From the NCBI GenBank assembly GCA_016785225.1, contig JAFBJZ010000612.1, positions 2,066,001 to 2,130,000 on the forward strand: a stretch of 64,000 nucleotides of DNA. Direction: 5' to 3'. Positions 34,800 through 45,299 of this stretch are shown piece by piece (position 1 is the stretch's first letter; each line of letters begins with the position of its first letter). Source of the stretch: Psettodes erumei (Eukaryota > Chordata > Actinopteri > Pleuronectiformes > Psettodidae). Below the pieces are notes generated by a model. The model did not search any database. It was not told the DNA's origin and saw only the letters and a program-made list of their open reading frames with translations. The position numbers and the translations under genes were made by a program.

Positions 34800-36970
34800 A
34801 GGAAATATCCAAGGCTATATCCAAGCTTACAGCCCTGGAGGAGATGGATTCCCATCGGAGTGGTACAGAACTTTTAAAGAGGAACTGATACCTCTCCTTG
34901 CAGCTTCCTTTAATTGGACTCTTAAAGAAGGCTACATGCCGCCATCCTGGACAGAGGCAATAATTTCAGTAATTCCCAAAGAAGGAAAATACACTGAATA
35001 TTGTAACAACTTTAGACCAATATCAATCCTTAATGTGGATTACAAGATATATACATCTATAATATCACAAAGATATGAGAAATTTATAGACAACCTAATT
35101 GACGAAGACCAAACCGGTTTTATTGTGGGGCGCCGAACACAAGACAGCATTAGGAGGACCATCCAGATAATTAACACAATATAAACTAATAAAAACAGAG
35201 CTGTTTTGCTAAGTCTCGATGCTGAAAAAGCCTCCAATAGTGTAAATTGGGAATTCCTATATTTAGTGCTAGAACGATTTGGATTAAATACAGACTCAAT
35301 TAACTGTATTAAAAATATATATCAAAACCCTACAGCCAGAATAAAAGTTAATGGGAGCCTAACGGAAAGAATAATGTTAGAAAGAGGCAAGCGACAGGGA
35401 TGCTGCTTATCCCCGCTCCTCTTCACTATATATACTGAGCCATTAGCGCGAGCAATCAGACAGAATGAGGAATTAAAAGGGATTAATATTAATGGACAGG
35501 AAAATATAATAAGTCTATTTGCAGATGATATTATGATATACCTGAACACCCCTTATACGACTCTTACCCAGCTGATGCATCTTATAAATAGATTCAGCGA
35601 TCACTCAGGATACAAAATAAATGTAAATAAAACACAGATCTTGACCTTTAATTATACCCCCATCCATCTCCAAATTATTAGAGACATTGAAAGATGGTCG
35701 ACTCTGTCATTAGATTTTAACTCAAGAATTGAAATAATTGAAATTAATATTTTCCCTAGACTACTATATTTTTTCAGTGTCTGTCTATGAGGATTCCACA
35801 AGAAAAATTCAAAATCTGGGATAAAATGATCTCCAGGTTTGTATGGAATGGAAGAAACCACGGATAAGGTACTGTACACTACAACTGGAAAAAGATAGAG
35901 GAGGTATGGCACTTCCCAATCTGAAAGATTATTATCGGGCAGCACAACTCAGTCCAGTGGTCAAGTGGTGTGATGAAAGCTACACTGCAAAGTGAAGGAC
36001 ATTGAGAGGGCGGTGGCAGGTATTCCAACCCAGTCCTTGATTGGTAATGTAAAATTAATGAAACAATTGAAGACATAATTGACCCAATAACTTTACACAC
36101 ATTGAATATCTGGTCTGATTTTGTCAAACAACACGAATTAGCGAGGGATATAAAATTGTTAAATTGGTTGGTTGCATATGATGACAGGTGCAAACCAAGC
36201 TTAAGTTATCATAACTTCAGGGACTGGGGCAGGAAAGGGCTCACAGCCATGTGTACATTAATAAAGAATGGAAATGTAATGAACTTCCAAAAGTTAGAAA
36301 CGAGCTATGGATTAGAAAACGGGGACTTTTTTTTTTAGATACCTTCATCTAAGGGACTATTTTATATGGGAAATACAAACTGCGAAAACTTTAAATGTGT
36401 ACTTGACGTAATGAACAGGACATACAGTGGAACTAAACTCAAAGCAGCGTCAGTACTGTACCGAAGTCTGAGAGACTGAGAAGCTGCTTCCACTCTGTAC
36501 ATAAAAGAGAAGTGGGAGAGGGAACTGAACATCAACATCACCCTGGAAGAATGGCATGATATGTGTGAAACACAACACACAACTACAAACAAGAACATGG
36601 AGGGAATTTGGATGGAAAAACCTGACCCGTTACTTCATTACACCAAAACTGTAGAGCAAACAAACTGGAAACGAAAGACATTTTGGGATATGTAATACCC
36701 AGGGAATGTGAAGTTATGTACCTTGGAAGTTTGAATGATTATATTACAGAAAAAGACAGATATTCAGCCAAAATATTATTGGTCACATGTAAAAAAGCCA
36801 TAACAAGAAACTGGTGTAAGGCTGAATCACCCACTACAACTCAGTGGCTCGAGATCATAAGAGGGGTTTTCATTATGGAGAGAATAACTTACCGGCTTAG
36901 AATGAGAGAGAGTGTATTTATGAAAAAGTGGGAGAAATGGGTACAGTATGACACAAGGTGTGATGCTTAA
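34800..36970 (+). pseudogene. L1 ORF2 reverse transcriptase and C-terminus, broken
   Basis: RT blocks in order: SWTEAIISVIPKEGK, FRPISILNVDYKIYTSI, DQTGFIVGRRTQDSI, a TAA stop at 35182, LLSLDAEKAS (motif A, whose usual F-D-x-V context is changed to SNSVNW), RQGCCLSPLLFTIY, and the catalytic FADDIMIY at about 35519. Later fragments to 36970 (for example WSDFVKQHELARDIKLLNW) are the degraded C-terminal region. Inactive. Confidence 0.8.
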
Positions 36971-38009
36971 GGATTGATTGATCCGAATTTGTGCACTTTA
37001 ATTTGGATAATGGATATTGACAATCATGACTGTTATTTTTTCTGTTTTATTTCTTACGTAACACATTTATCCTAATTTTCTGCCTAACTCTGCAATTTAA
37101 TACATAATTCAATATGTATCTCTTTTGTTTGAATGTAAAAACTTTAATAAAAATGTGTAAAAAAAAATTAATTATTTAAAAAATTAAACCCATCATTTGC
37201 ATACATGAGTTTATTAATGAAGAGTACACCATTGTGATTATAAACCACATAGTAATGAGTATTTACATAAGAAACATGCTTTATAAATGATGAATTCAGT
37301 TTTCACTAATCCATAACTACCCTGCTCATCAATGATGAGTACAACATTTGTAACTGTGTTTATAAACTATATACTAATCAGTATTAATGCAAACTAATGT
37401 TTAATAGTGTGTACTTATTATAAAGTGCTACCCATTTCTGTAAATGTGCCAGGGTTTCAACTGCAAATATTTGGCAAGATGTTTCGAAACCTGAAGTGTC
37501 TTTTTGTGGCCCTTGAAGCATTAAAAAAAAATCAACAGTCACTGCAAAGAAAATCAAACTGGCCATCATTACCAGCACACACACAGTGGCACACATAAAA
37601 GTAGTCTCACTTTCTCAGCAAATGACAGCACAAAGCAGCAGAATGAACAGGACTCTATCAGACTTGTGTATTTATAGTTATTTATATAGCCTTGAATAAA
37701 AAGCCAAAGAATTGAGTTTACCTAACTTAAAAAACAGTCAGTTATTAACTACGTCATACTTATAGTAAAATTTATATTATATATTAAGAAATTGATTTGG
37801 ATGCACTCAATTTTATTGATTTTAAATTAAAATTCTTTTGCATGTTTTTAATGTTTAAATTACTTTATAAAATTAGTACAAAATAACTAAGAAAATCTGT
37901 CACATTTGAGAAAGAGAGATATGTGTCCAAAATTTTTATTTACCAAAAGCATTTTCTGCAACTTCATGGTTCCTAACTGTTTACATACAATTCTGTTTTT
38001 AAAACCAAA

Positions 38010-38450
38010 ATAAATCAAAGTAGTCTGTGACCTGACCTTAAAGTGCTGATTAGAACACCTGAGTATTTTTAGCATATGGAAATATACTCAAGGGCACGGT
38101 AACAAAACAAAGTTTTGGATTTTAAGATGCATATAAAGAACATTTAAACAATTGAACAATTTACAGAATACAAATTCTGACCTGCTGATAAAACCTTCAC
38201 AATGAAAACATTTATCAGAAACTCCACTAAAATAGATCAAAGTAATCTGTGACCTGAACTTAAAGTGCTGAACAGAACACCTGAGTATTTTTAACATATG
38301 GAAATATACCCAAGGGCATGATAACAAAACAAAGTTTTGGATTTTAAGATGGATATATAGAACATTTCAACAATTGAACAATTTGCAGAATACAAATTCT
38401 GACCTGCTGATAAAACCTTCACAATGAAAACATTTATCAGAAACTCCACC
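38010..38450. repeat. Two-copy tandem duplication, period 222 bp
   Basis: The segment from about 38010 is repeated from 38232 at a constant offset of 222 bp, with roughly one mismatch per 12 bases. Both copies carry TTCTGACCTGCTGATAAAAC and the same ATCAGAAACTCCAC ending. The unit is A+T-rich. The small open frames on the minus strand in each copy simply mirror the repeat. Confidence 0.85.
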
Positions 38451-38596
38451 TACACCTGCTCACAAGGACAATTAAAAGAACAATTAGTAGGTGCTGTCCA
38501 TTGAGCTCCACAGCTCTCTTTGACACGTCAATAAATCTAGAAATCCAAGTATGACATTGTTGAACAGGAACTAAAACCGTTCACAGGTGGGCCAGC

Positions 38597-38896
38597 TTAG
38601 GCAAGAAGTTTGTTTTTGAGAGTCATGAATTTGGCTGTCAGTTTTGGGCACAACGAGTCCAGTCCAACAAAAAGTCTTTGGAAGACCTCAAATGTCTTCG
38701 AGAGTTTAGGTGGATACTCCAGATTTAGGGCATATGTTATTCCGAGGAGTAGGCAGCATGCTCTTGCTAGAGTTTCAAGCCCAGTAAGCACTGGAACACC
38801 CTCAATGATGATACCAGCAGCATCTGGCTCCTGGCAAGTGTAGATCCTCACACTTTGAGTTTTCTGTTCCTCGTGTATACTTCTCTCTGCTGTTCC
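38597..38896 (-). CDS. Intact terminal exon of uncharacterised teleost repeat-associated family
   Basis: An uninterrupted 99-codon reading after a good minus-strand acceptor (TGTAATACAG|GGAACA at 38897-38898). It reads GTAERSIHEEQ..., with AAGIIIEGVPVLTGLETLA, then LLLGITYALNLEYP and a TFEVFQRLFVGLDSL block, ending KNKLLA and TGA. I recognise the LIYALNLEYP/FEVFQ pattern as the C-terminus of an uncharacterised fish family, probably the same one as the broken gene at 31.4-32.5 kb on the other strand. Upstream exons were not identified. It could be a live gene's last exon, a transposon exon or a recent relic. Confidence 0.45.
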   Translation of the reverse strand, partial: GTAERSIHEEQKTQSVRIYTCQEPDAAGIIIEGVPVLTGLETLARACCLLLGITYALNLEYPPKLSKTFEVFQRLFVGLDSLCPKLTAKFMTLKNKLLA

Positions 38897-39439
38897 CTGT
38901 ATTACATACAAATAGAACACGATTAGAATGAAATGTCTCATTTGTTGAAATAATAAATAAAAAACAAAAAAACAAAAACTAAACTTAGTGTCATTTGGAA
39001 AGGAAACTCCATCATGTTTCAGTAGTTTTTGAGTGCGAGCTATTCACCGTTGCTAGGCAACACCAAACGTTACTTGAAAAAGGACTAGGAGGAAAAAGCA
39101 GACTCCTCTTCTGCAAAAACTAACCACAGCTCAATGTAACAACATGATAGGATTTACTGTTGCTGAGCTAAAGGACAGTTTATATAGCTACGAAGCACTG
39201 ATCCTGTCACTGTGTCTGCCTGGAATAGCGAACGTACACAAACAGCTAAGCTAGCATTAGCATTGTATTTAGCTTAACGGTAGCTCGTAAACTCTGCCTA
39301 ATCACAAACCTGGTAGCCCAATCTGACTACTGACATTTCGCCAAGCAATACTAGTAAATTTTACTGTGGTGTTATACAGTTCGGGGAAGTTGGAAACACA
39401 GAGAATGAGTTTTTCTTCCATCTCCTCTCCCTCCTCTGT

Positions 39440-39600
39440 TTGTATGTTTTGCTTCTGGCTACGTCACATTCAGCTGTTATCTGATTGGTTGCGCTTTGAA
39501 AGGTCAGCGGCAAACTTCAAAGTTCAAATAATTTGAAATTTGGGCGCAGCGATGAGTGGCAGGTCCGAGCGGTGCGCCACACCGAGGGCAGCGGCGACGC
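39440..39600 (-). promoter_or_regulatory. Promoter-like G+C-richer block
   Basis: On the minus strand it has AACCAATCAG (CCAAT box; plus CTGATTGGTT at 39481) followed by GTGACGTA (CRE-like; plus TACGTCAC at 39460). It lies upstream of the 38.6-kb exon in that exon's direction, within otherwise A+T-rich DNA. CpG content rises towards 39.5-39.75 kb. It may be the promoter of the mobile element that carries the exon. Confidence 0.3.
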
Positions 39601-40659
39601 TAGGTCAGGCGCTACCGCTCTCGCCATAGGAAAATAATGGGACAGCCAGCGCAAAGCATTTTTACGGCTGATTGTGTGTAGGGGCCTAGCATGAGCACTG
39701 CGCGCATGTTAGCATTAGCCCCGCGCACATGGCTGCTAGCTGGAATTTCGACAGTGGCAGTAAAAAAATAACAGTAGCAGAATAAAATAACTCTAATCCT
39801 ACTAGCAAACGATCATGAAGACAGCATTTGTAGACAATATGAAGTGGAAACCGCATTTGTCTAAGAAATAAACTTTGTAAGGTTAGCTCTACACTGCATA
39901 GTGGCCTACATTACTGGCAAAACATAGTGGGGAAAAACAGCCATGCTTCTTCATTAAAGTTGGGAATAAATATTGCAGCACGCTCATGTTCACTCGGCTA
40001 AAACCTCATTTTAAGCAATGAAAATGGTTACTTACATGTCTGCTGACGTACAGCCGTCTCAGTCCAACCAAAAGTGTCAGTGAGTGTTGGAGTTACGCCA
40101 GGACAAGTTCACCGTGCAGTATGTGGGTGTGTCAGAAAGATTTAGTTTTGGTAAACGCTATAAAATTGAGTTTGTTAAATCAATTTTATGACAAGTTCAG
40201 TAAAATGAATTTTAGAATATAAAATTATAAGTTAGTTAAATATTCACACTTATTGCTTATCTGGAACTTTTACAAACACAAAAAGAAATTGAAATTACTT
40301 TTATGAAGCAGATATGCTTCGTAAAAGAAAGTAATACTAACTGCATGACTGAAGGACTTTTTACAATGCAGAGGCCAGGTATGGCAGATAATTCTCCAAA
40401 TAAGTTTGGAGGTGAATCATTTTGAGTTTTAACAAGCCAATGTTTTTGAGTAATGTATGATCAGAAGATTGAAAGAAAAAACAAATAAATGTTAAGTTCA
40501 CTGAACATAAAATCCTGAGTTTTCATACTTGAAACTATTAAGTTCGGTTGAGTTACTGCAACTAGAAAGATGAATGAACTGAAAATCTTTGAGTTGGCTT
40601 AATAAGTATTTTAATTTCATTATAATTTAAAAGTATAATTAATATAGACTCCAAATATT

Positions 40660-40719
40660 TAAGCTGTGGTGTACTCAAATGTTTGAGTTCTGCTAACTTA
40701 TTCGGGTTTACAGTGCACA
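40660..40719. repeat. Possible CACTA-type transposon end
   Basis: Reading the minus strand from 40719, the sequence starts CACTGTAAACCCGAATAAGT and continues into subterminal ACTCAAAC/TTTGAGT words that recur through 40.4-40.7 kb (GAGTTTTAAC, GTTGAGTTACTG, TTGAGTTGGC). CACT(A/G) ends with repetitive subterminal words fit a CACTA (EnSpm) element. The partner end was not found. Confidence 0.3.
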
Positions 40720-41449
40720 CATATTTACACTTGTACATGTCAACATTGTTTCTTAATGATCATTTTAACTACTTTTATTGCTCATTAAATGAACTGAACA
40801 CATTTCTTAATATTAACATGAAATAAAATGGCTGAACATTTCCTCTCCATTCATTTCTTTTCCTTTTACCGCTACTCACCCTCACAGAAAACACACAGAG
40901 TGATGATAATGAACAAAATACCATCATATAACTATTTTTAATCACAACATTCATGAAATTAATGTCTCATTAATACGTAGTAACATTAGCATATGCACAT
41001 TTCAACTTCATTTATAAAACTACTTATCAGTAAAATTCACCCACCAGAGCCACAAGCATCACATAATCACATACACTCCGGATACAAGGCAGAATACGCG
41101 GCTCTCATCAGTCCAGGTTCAGCTTTTGAAGAGACAGGGACACGGGAGTTCAGTAGTGTGTAACTTCACAACTGAAATTTAGCGAAGCACATGTGGCTAG
41201 TAGCTTAAGCTAGCATCATAGCTGCTAATAAACACAACTCACGTTCTCGCTCTCGTTTCCTTTGCAGTGCACACGGTCCGCTAATCAACCTGCAGCAGTA
41301 AAAACAGGACTTCACTCTCCGCACCGATAACAACAATGACAAAAAAGTTGTAATATCTGACTCTCTTTCTCAGAAAACAATACTATCGGCAGCAAAAAGT
41401 TAGCGTGCAGCGACCTTGGCGCCAGTCCGACAGCGAGAGAGAAAAACAA

Positions 41450-41530
41450 AACAACGCGACAACACGTACGCCCTGACAGCGCCTGATTGGTTACGTAGCG
41501 TCACGTGAACTCCTCATGTCACCTGAATCT
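41450..41530. promoter_or_regulatory. Second CCAAT/CRE promoter-like block
   Basis: CTGATTGGTTACG at 41483 and GCGTCACGTG at 41498 repeat the CCAAT-plus-CRE combination seen 2,002 bp to the left at 39481, in a CpG-richer patch (about 41.38-41.51 kb) inside A+T-rich DNA. No gene start is assigned to it. Confidence 0.25.
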
Positions 41531-41699
41531 TGTACACTTTGAGAAAGGCACATTCACCATACTTGAAATAAAACAAAATACTCTTTCAAAAAGATGTAAA
41601 TAAACTTGTGTACATTAGCCCTTCTATTTATCTATTTATTGACAAGATTTTAATCATAAATCTGTCACAAAAAAATATGAATTATTAACTTGTTTATCT

Positions 41700-44655
41700 A
41701 ACCAATTAACTGGTAAACTGGACTACCAATAAGGCCTAGTAACCTGGGTTACACCTGCCTAGCAGGCAATTACATCTTCCTGTACATATTACTAAACATA
41801 CAGTTTTACAAGGCCAATAGCGTTTTCAACAAGAATGCAACAACAAACAGTAATATCAAATTTAAAAACACAGGCACTGTCCAATGGCCTCAAACTGTCT
41901 GTCCCTCAAGACAGAACAGAAGGCTCTAAGTGAAGAGTTTCAGTTTAATCTGTAGTGTATTCCATGCTGTGGGGGCAGCAAAGCTGAACGCTCTTTTTCC
42001 AAAATCAGTCTTTACCAGAGGAACAGATAAAACAAGTGTAGTGCAAGAATGCAAGGCATAGCATCTGCTTGCTTTTTGCCATCAAGTGCACAAATAAGGA
42101 GGGCTCAAATTGAAAAGAGCCTTATAAATTAGGGTCAGCCAATGTGCATATCTGCATGCACTCAGAGAAGGCAAGTTTGATTTCATATAAAATTCACAGT
42201 GGTGGGTGAGACAACTGCAGCCAGTGACAAATCTTTGCTGAATAAAAAACAGTCTGTCCAAGGACTGGAGACATTTGGATGATGCACTCAAATAAAGCAT
42301 GTCCCCAAAGTCAAGAATGGGCAAGGTCACTGTAACTAGTTCCTTTCCTACCCTAAGAGAGAAGCAGGTTCTGTTTCTAAAAAAGAACTAAAACTTCACC
42401 TGAAGTTTAGTTACCAGATTATCTATATGGGTTAGATTATTTTAAATCATAGCTCCTAATCTAGGATAAAATCCAAGTACTTGTAATTTAAAACCTGTTC
42501 TATAGGTTTACTATTGGATGCTATAATATTTGAAACGATTTGTGGTAGCACCTTGAGCTTGGTTTGATTTGTATTTAAAACCAATTTAAGATCATATAAA
42601 CAAGACTGGATAACATTAAAATCAGCTTGTAAAAACTCAAAAGCCTGAGTAAGTGGGGTTGAACAGCAATAAATAATGGTGTTGTCTGCATAAAAATGGT
42701 ACATTGCATTTGACCTGAACCTGGGGGGACCTCTTTGGTAATGTCCAGAAAAAAAGAGGTAGTTCCAGCTACCTTTACACATTGCGTTTTATTGGATAGA
42801 TAGTTGGTAAACCAGGCAGCTGCATGTTTAAATAAGATGATGTTGGGCTTGTATCAGCAGGCTGTGGTGTACTCTGTCAAATGCTTTTGACAAATCAATA
42901 AAAAGAGCGATACAATATTTTGTATATATTGTCTTGGGCCTCGATTATATCATTCAGGACCCTCAGCACAGCTGGAACAATGCTGTGCTGTTTTCTCAAA
43001 CCAGATTGGAATGAAGATAAAATATTATTTGATTCTAAAAGATCTTTTAGCTGGTCACTGATTATCGTCTCAAACAGTTTGACTGAAATATACAATTTTG
43101 AAATTGGTCTGTAGTTATTTACATTTATGGGTTCACCCCTTTTAATGGGGGGGGGACAAAGGCTGACTTCCAGATTTTAGAAATTCTATTACTGATAAGA
43201 CTCAGGTTAAAAATATGTGAGAGAGGCTCAGCAATAAAATCAGCAGCCAACTTTAAGAAAAAGGGTTCAATTTTATTAGGTCCTGCTGCTTTACTTGTGT
43301 CCATCTTCTTTAGTGCATTGTTTACCTCAGAGACAGGTACAGACGTAAACTCATGCAACTCGAGCAATGTCTCTTTCTTTGAGGCGGTTTCCAATTTCAA
43401 AGAAAAACCATGGATTATTTTGACCCTTAACCCTACATTTTTGAAAAGGAGCATGTTTATTGACTATTTGTCAGAATTCATCATGAATATATTCCAGAGC
43501 CATTCCTACATAATCAAAAAGAGCAACTCTACTCCACTCAAAGGCAGCTACATCATACATAAAAGCTGATTTGAAAAAACATCTCTTTTACATATGATAT
43601 TGGGCTTAGACATTGGAAGCTTGGAGTTTCTTATAAGTGCAATGGTACAATGATCACTCAGGTCATTGGCAAACACTCCTGTATCCATGTAGTTTGGAGT
43701 GTTTGTTAAGATAAGGTCAAGTAAGGAAGGTTTTGTTGGATTTTTAGTACTGGACTGAATTGAGGTATTGATCAATTGAGTTAAAGTAAGTGAGTCACAG
43801 AAAACTGGAGAGATTATCAGACAAGTCGGTCAACGAGGCAAGATTTAAAATCACCCACCAAAAGAAGCTCATTGGAATTAAACCCAGTCATGCAAGATGC
43901 AAGAGAGTTCAGGGCTTTGGATGAGGCAGAGGGAGGTCTATGACAACCTATAATTGTGAGAGATTGGCCACGGGAGAATTCAAGCTTCAGGGTTAGGGTG
44001 ATGGAGAGTGAGGATAGCAGGGTAACATGAAATTTGTTTTTATATATATAGCCACCCCTCCACCTTTTCGAGGGCGATAACACCGGAAAACATGACACCC
44101 ATCGATAGCAATATCCTTGTCAGAGACTACTTTACTTAGCCAGGTTTCTGAAAAATAAGGATGTCTGCATTAGTTGACTGAATCCAGATTTTGATGGCAT
44201 CTAGTTTTGGGAGCAAACTCCTATTTAAATGAATTAGTCGTAGGCCTGTCCTAGCTCTAAATTCATCAGGAGTACTAATGTTATTTAAAGCAGGGCCTGG
44301 ATTAGGTTGTACATTGCCTGATAGCAGGAGTAAAAGCAGATTAAAAACTCTGTTTCATATTTTTTAGATGACCCAATAGAGAGTGCAGAGCAGAGTCAAA
44401 GGATGGTTGCCAGCAGAAGTCCAGGCTGTAGCTGATGGAAGGCCAGGGTAAGGCTAGCAGAGGTCGAGGCTGTAGTCAGTGGAGGGCCAGTAGATTTTGA
44501 GTCCATAAAAGCAGTCAGGAAAGCTCCTTATGGAAGGATTTGAGAGTAAGCCTTTCTTAGTCACCTGTTTGGCTAAAAAATGAAATAAAACACTAAAATA
44601 GATGTGAATTCAGAGCACCCTGACAAATGGGCAAACAAAGGACAGTGCTGGCAGC
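41700..44655 (-). mobile_element. L2/Maui-like LINE, nearly full coding span, defective
   Basis: A minus-strand non-LTR retrotransposon of the Jockey superfamily. Endonuclease parts come first: SLLPKLDAIKIW near 44200, then GGYIYKNKFHVTLLSS and LLLVGDFKSC (44060-43840), then SLLDLILTNTPNY and FANDLSDHCTIALIRNSKLP (43720-43620). RT follows: KAAGPNKIEPFFLKLAADFI (about 43290), KLFETIISDQLKDLLESNNI with FQSGLRKQHS (about 43080-42990), and HFYADNTIIYC (about 42690), where the catalytic F-A-D-D has become Y-A-D-N. The tail has LPILDFGDMLYL and LFNLSPPYLC (42320-42085) and AAPTAWNTLQ near 41965. Stops and frameshifts throughout make it inactive. The end coordinates are approximate. Confidence 0.75.
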
Positions 44656-44659
44656 CATC

Positions 44660-45297
44660 TTGGATTGATCTTGCTGCCTCACATGAGGGAGTTCAATTAT
44701 CGTGGGGTCTTGTTCAATAGTGAGGGTAAAATGGAGCCTATGATGGACAGGTGGATCAAAGCAATGATTGCAGTGATTTGGGAGTTGCACCGCAGTGTCG
44801 TGGTGAAGAAGGAGCAGAGGGTAAGCTTTCTATTTGCCTGTCGGTCCAACCCTCCATTGTTCAAACCCTCATGATTCAGTGAATCATGGTCATGATTGGG
44901 GAGTGTCAGAAAAAAGGGGTGTAGATAAAAGGGACCAAAAATTAGTTTCCTCTGTTGGCTGGATGGGTGCAGCCATAGAGAAAGGGTGTGTAGCTCGAGC
45001 GCCTGGGGGATGGGGGGTATGAGCCAAGCCAAAGATCCTTTGTGTTGAAAGGAGCAAGCTGACGTGGTTTGGGCATCTGATTATGATACCACTTGAGAAC
45101 GGCCAACTGGCAAATGGCCTAGGGGTAGACCCAGAACTCAGTGAGGTTGTATATTTCACCTGTCCTGGGAATGCCTAAGGGTCCCAAGGAGGAGCTTGAC
45201 AACCTTGCTGGGGAGAAGGACATCTGGAATACCCTACTCAGCCTGCTGCCCCAAAGAACCGTCCCCGGAATAAGCAGAACAAACGATGGATGGATAG
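44660..45297 (+). mobile_element. Rex3-like (RTE) LINE 3' fragment
   Basis: The plus strand reads YRGVLFNSEGKMEPMMDRWI then ELHRSVVVKKEQ (44690-44820), the C-terminal part of an RTE-type reverse transcriptase. Degraded blocks follow, with TWFGHLI-like coding near 45064 (CGTGGTTTGGGCATCTGAT), and it ends in CCCCGGAATAAGC and a GATGGATGGAT tail at 45285-45296. Short GATG tails are, as I recall, a mark of fish Rex3. It is 5'-truncated and broken by frameshifts. It abuts the 5' end of the minus-strand L2-like element. Confidence 0.6.
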
Positions 45298-45299
45298 TT

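Larger units (their letters stand above)
33360..37167 (+). mobile_element. L1 (LINE-1) insertion, defective
   Basis: An L1-type retrotransposon with, in order: a 5' region with a YY1-type AAGATGGCAG at 33371; an ORF1 fragment; ORF2 endonuclease and reverse transcriptase blocks; a C-terminal region to about 36970; AATAAA at 37146-37151; and a short A-tail at 37159-37167. ORF2 is broken by stops and frameshifts and lacks most of the sequence expected between endonuclease and RT. A+T-rich sequence on both sides (near 33325 and 37168) is similar, as an imperfect target duplication might be. Confidence 0.75.
33025..37433. mobile_element. Long-TIR DNA element interrupted by an L1
   Basis: The left end GGGTAACATTTTATAATAAG (33025) matches the reverse complement of the right end GGGTAGCACTTTATAATAAG (37433 leftward), and similarity continues for over 100 bp with shared words such as TTAGTATATAGTTTA and GTTACAAAT. 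These are long imperfect terminal inverted repeats; each arm also repeats a TACTCATTA-type unit internally. The remaining interior is almost entirely an L1 insertion. No clear target duplication was found, so the superfamily is open. Confidence 0.65.

Noticed and set aside
38010..38450. Possible CRISPR-like or satellite array
   Set aside because: Only two long units with no spacer structure, in a vertebrate genome; it is a simple tandem duplication.
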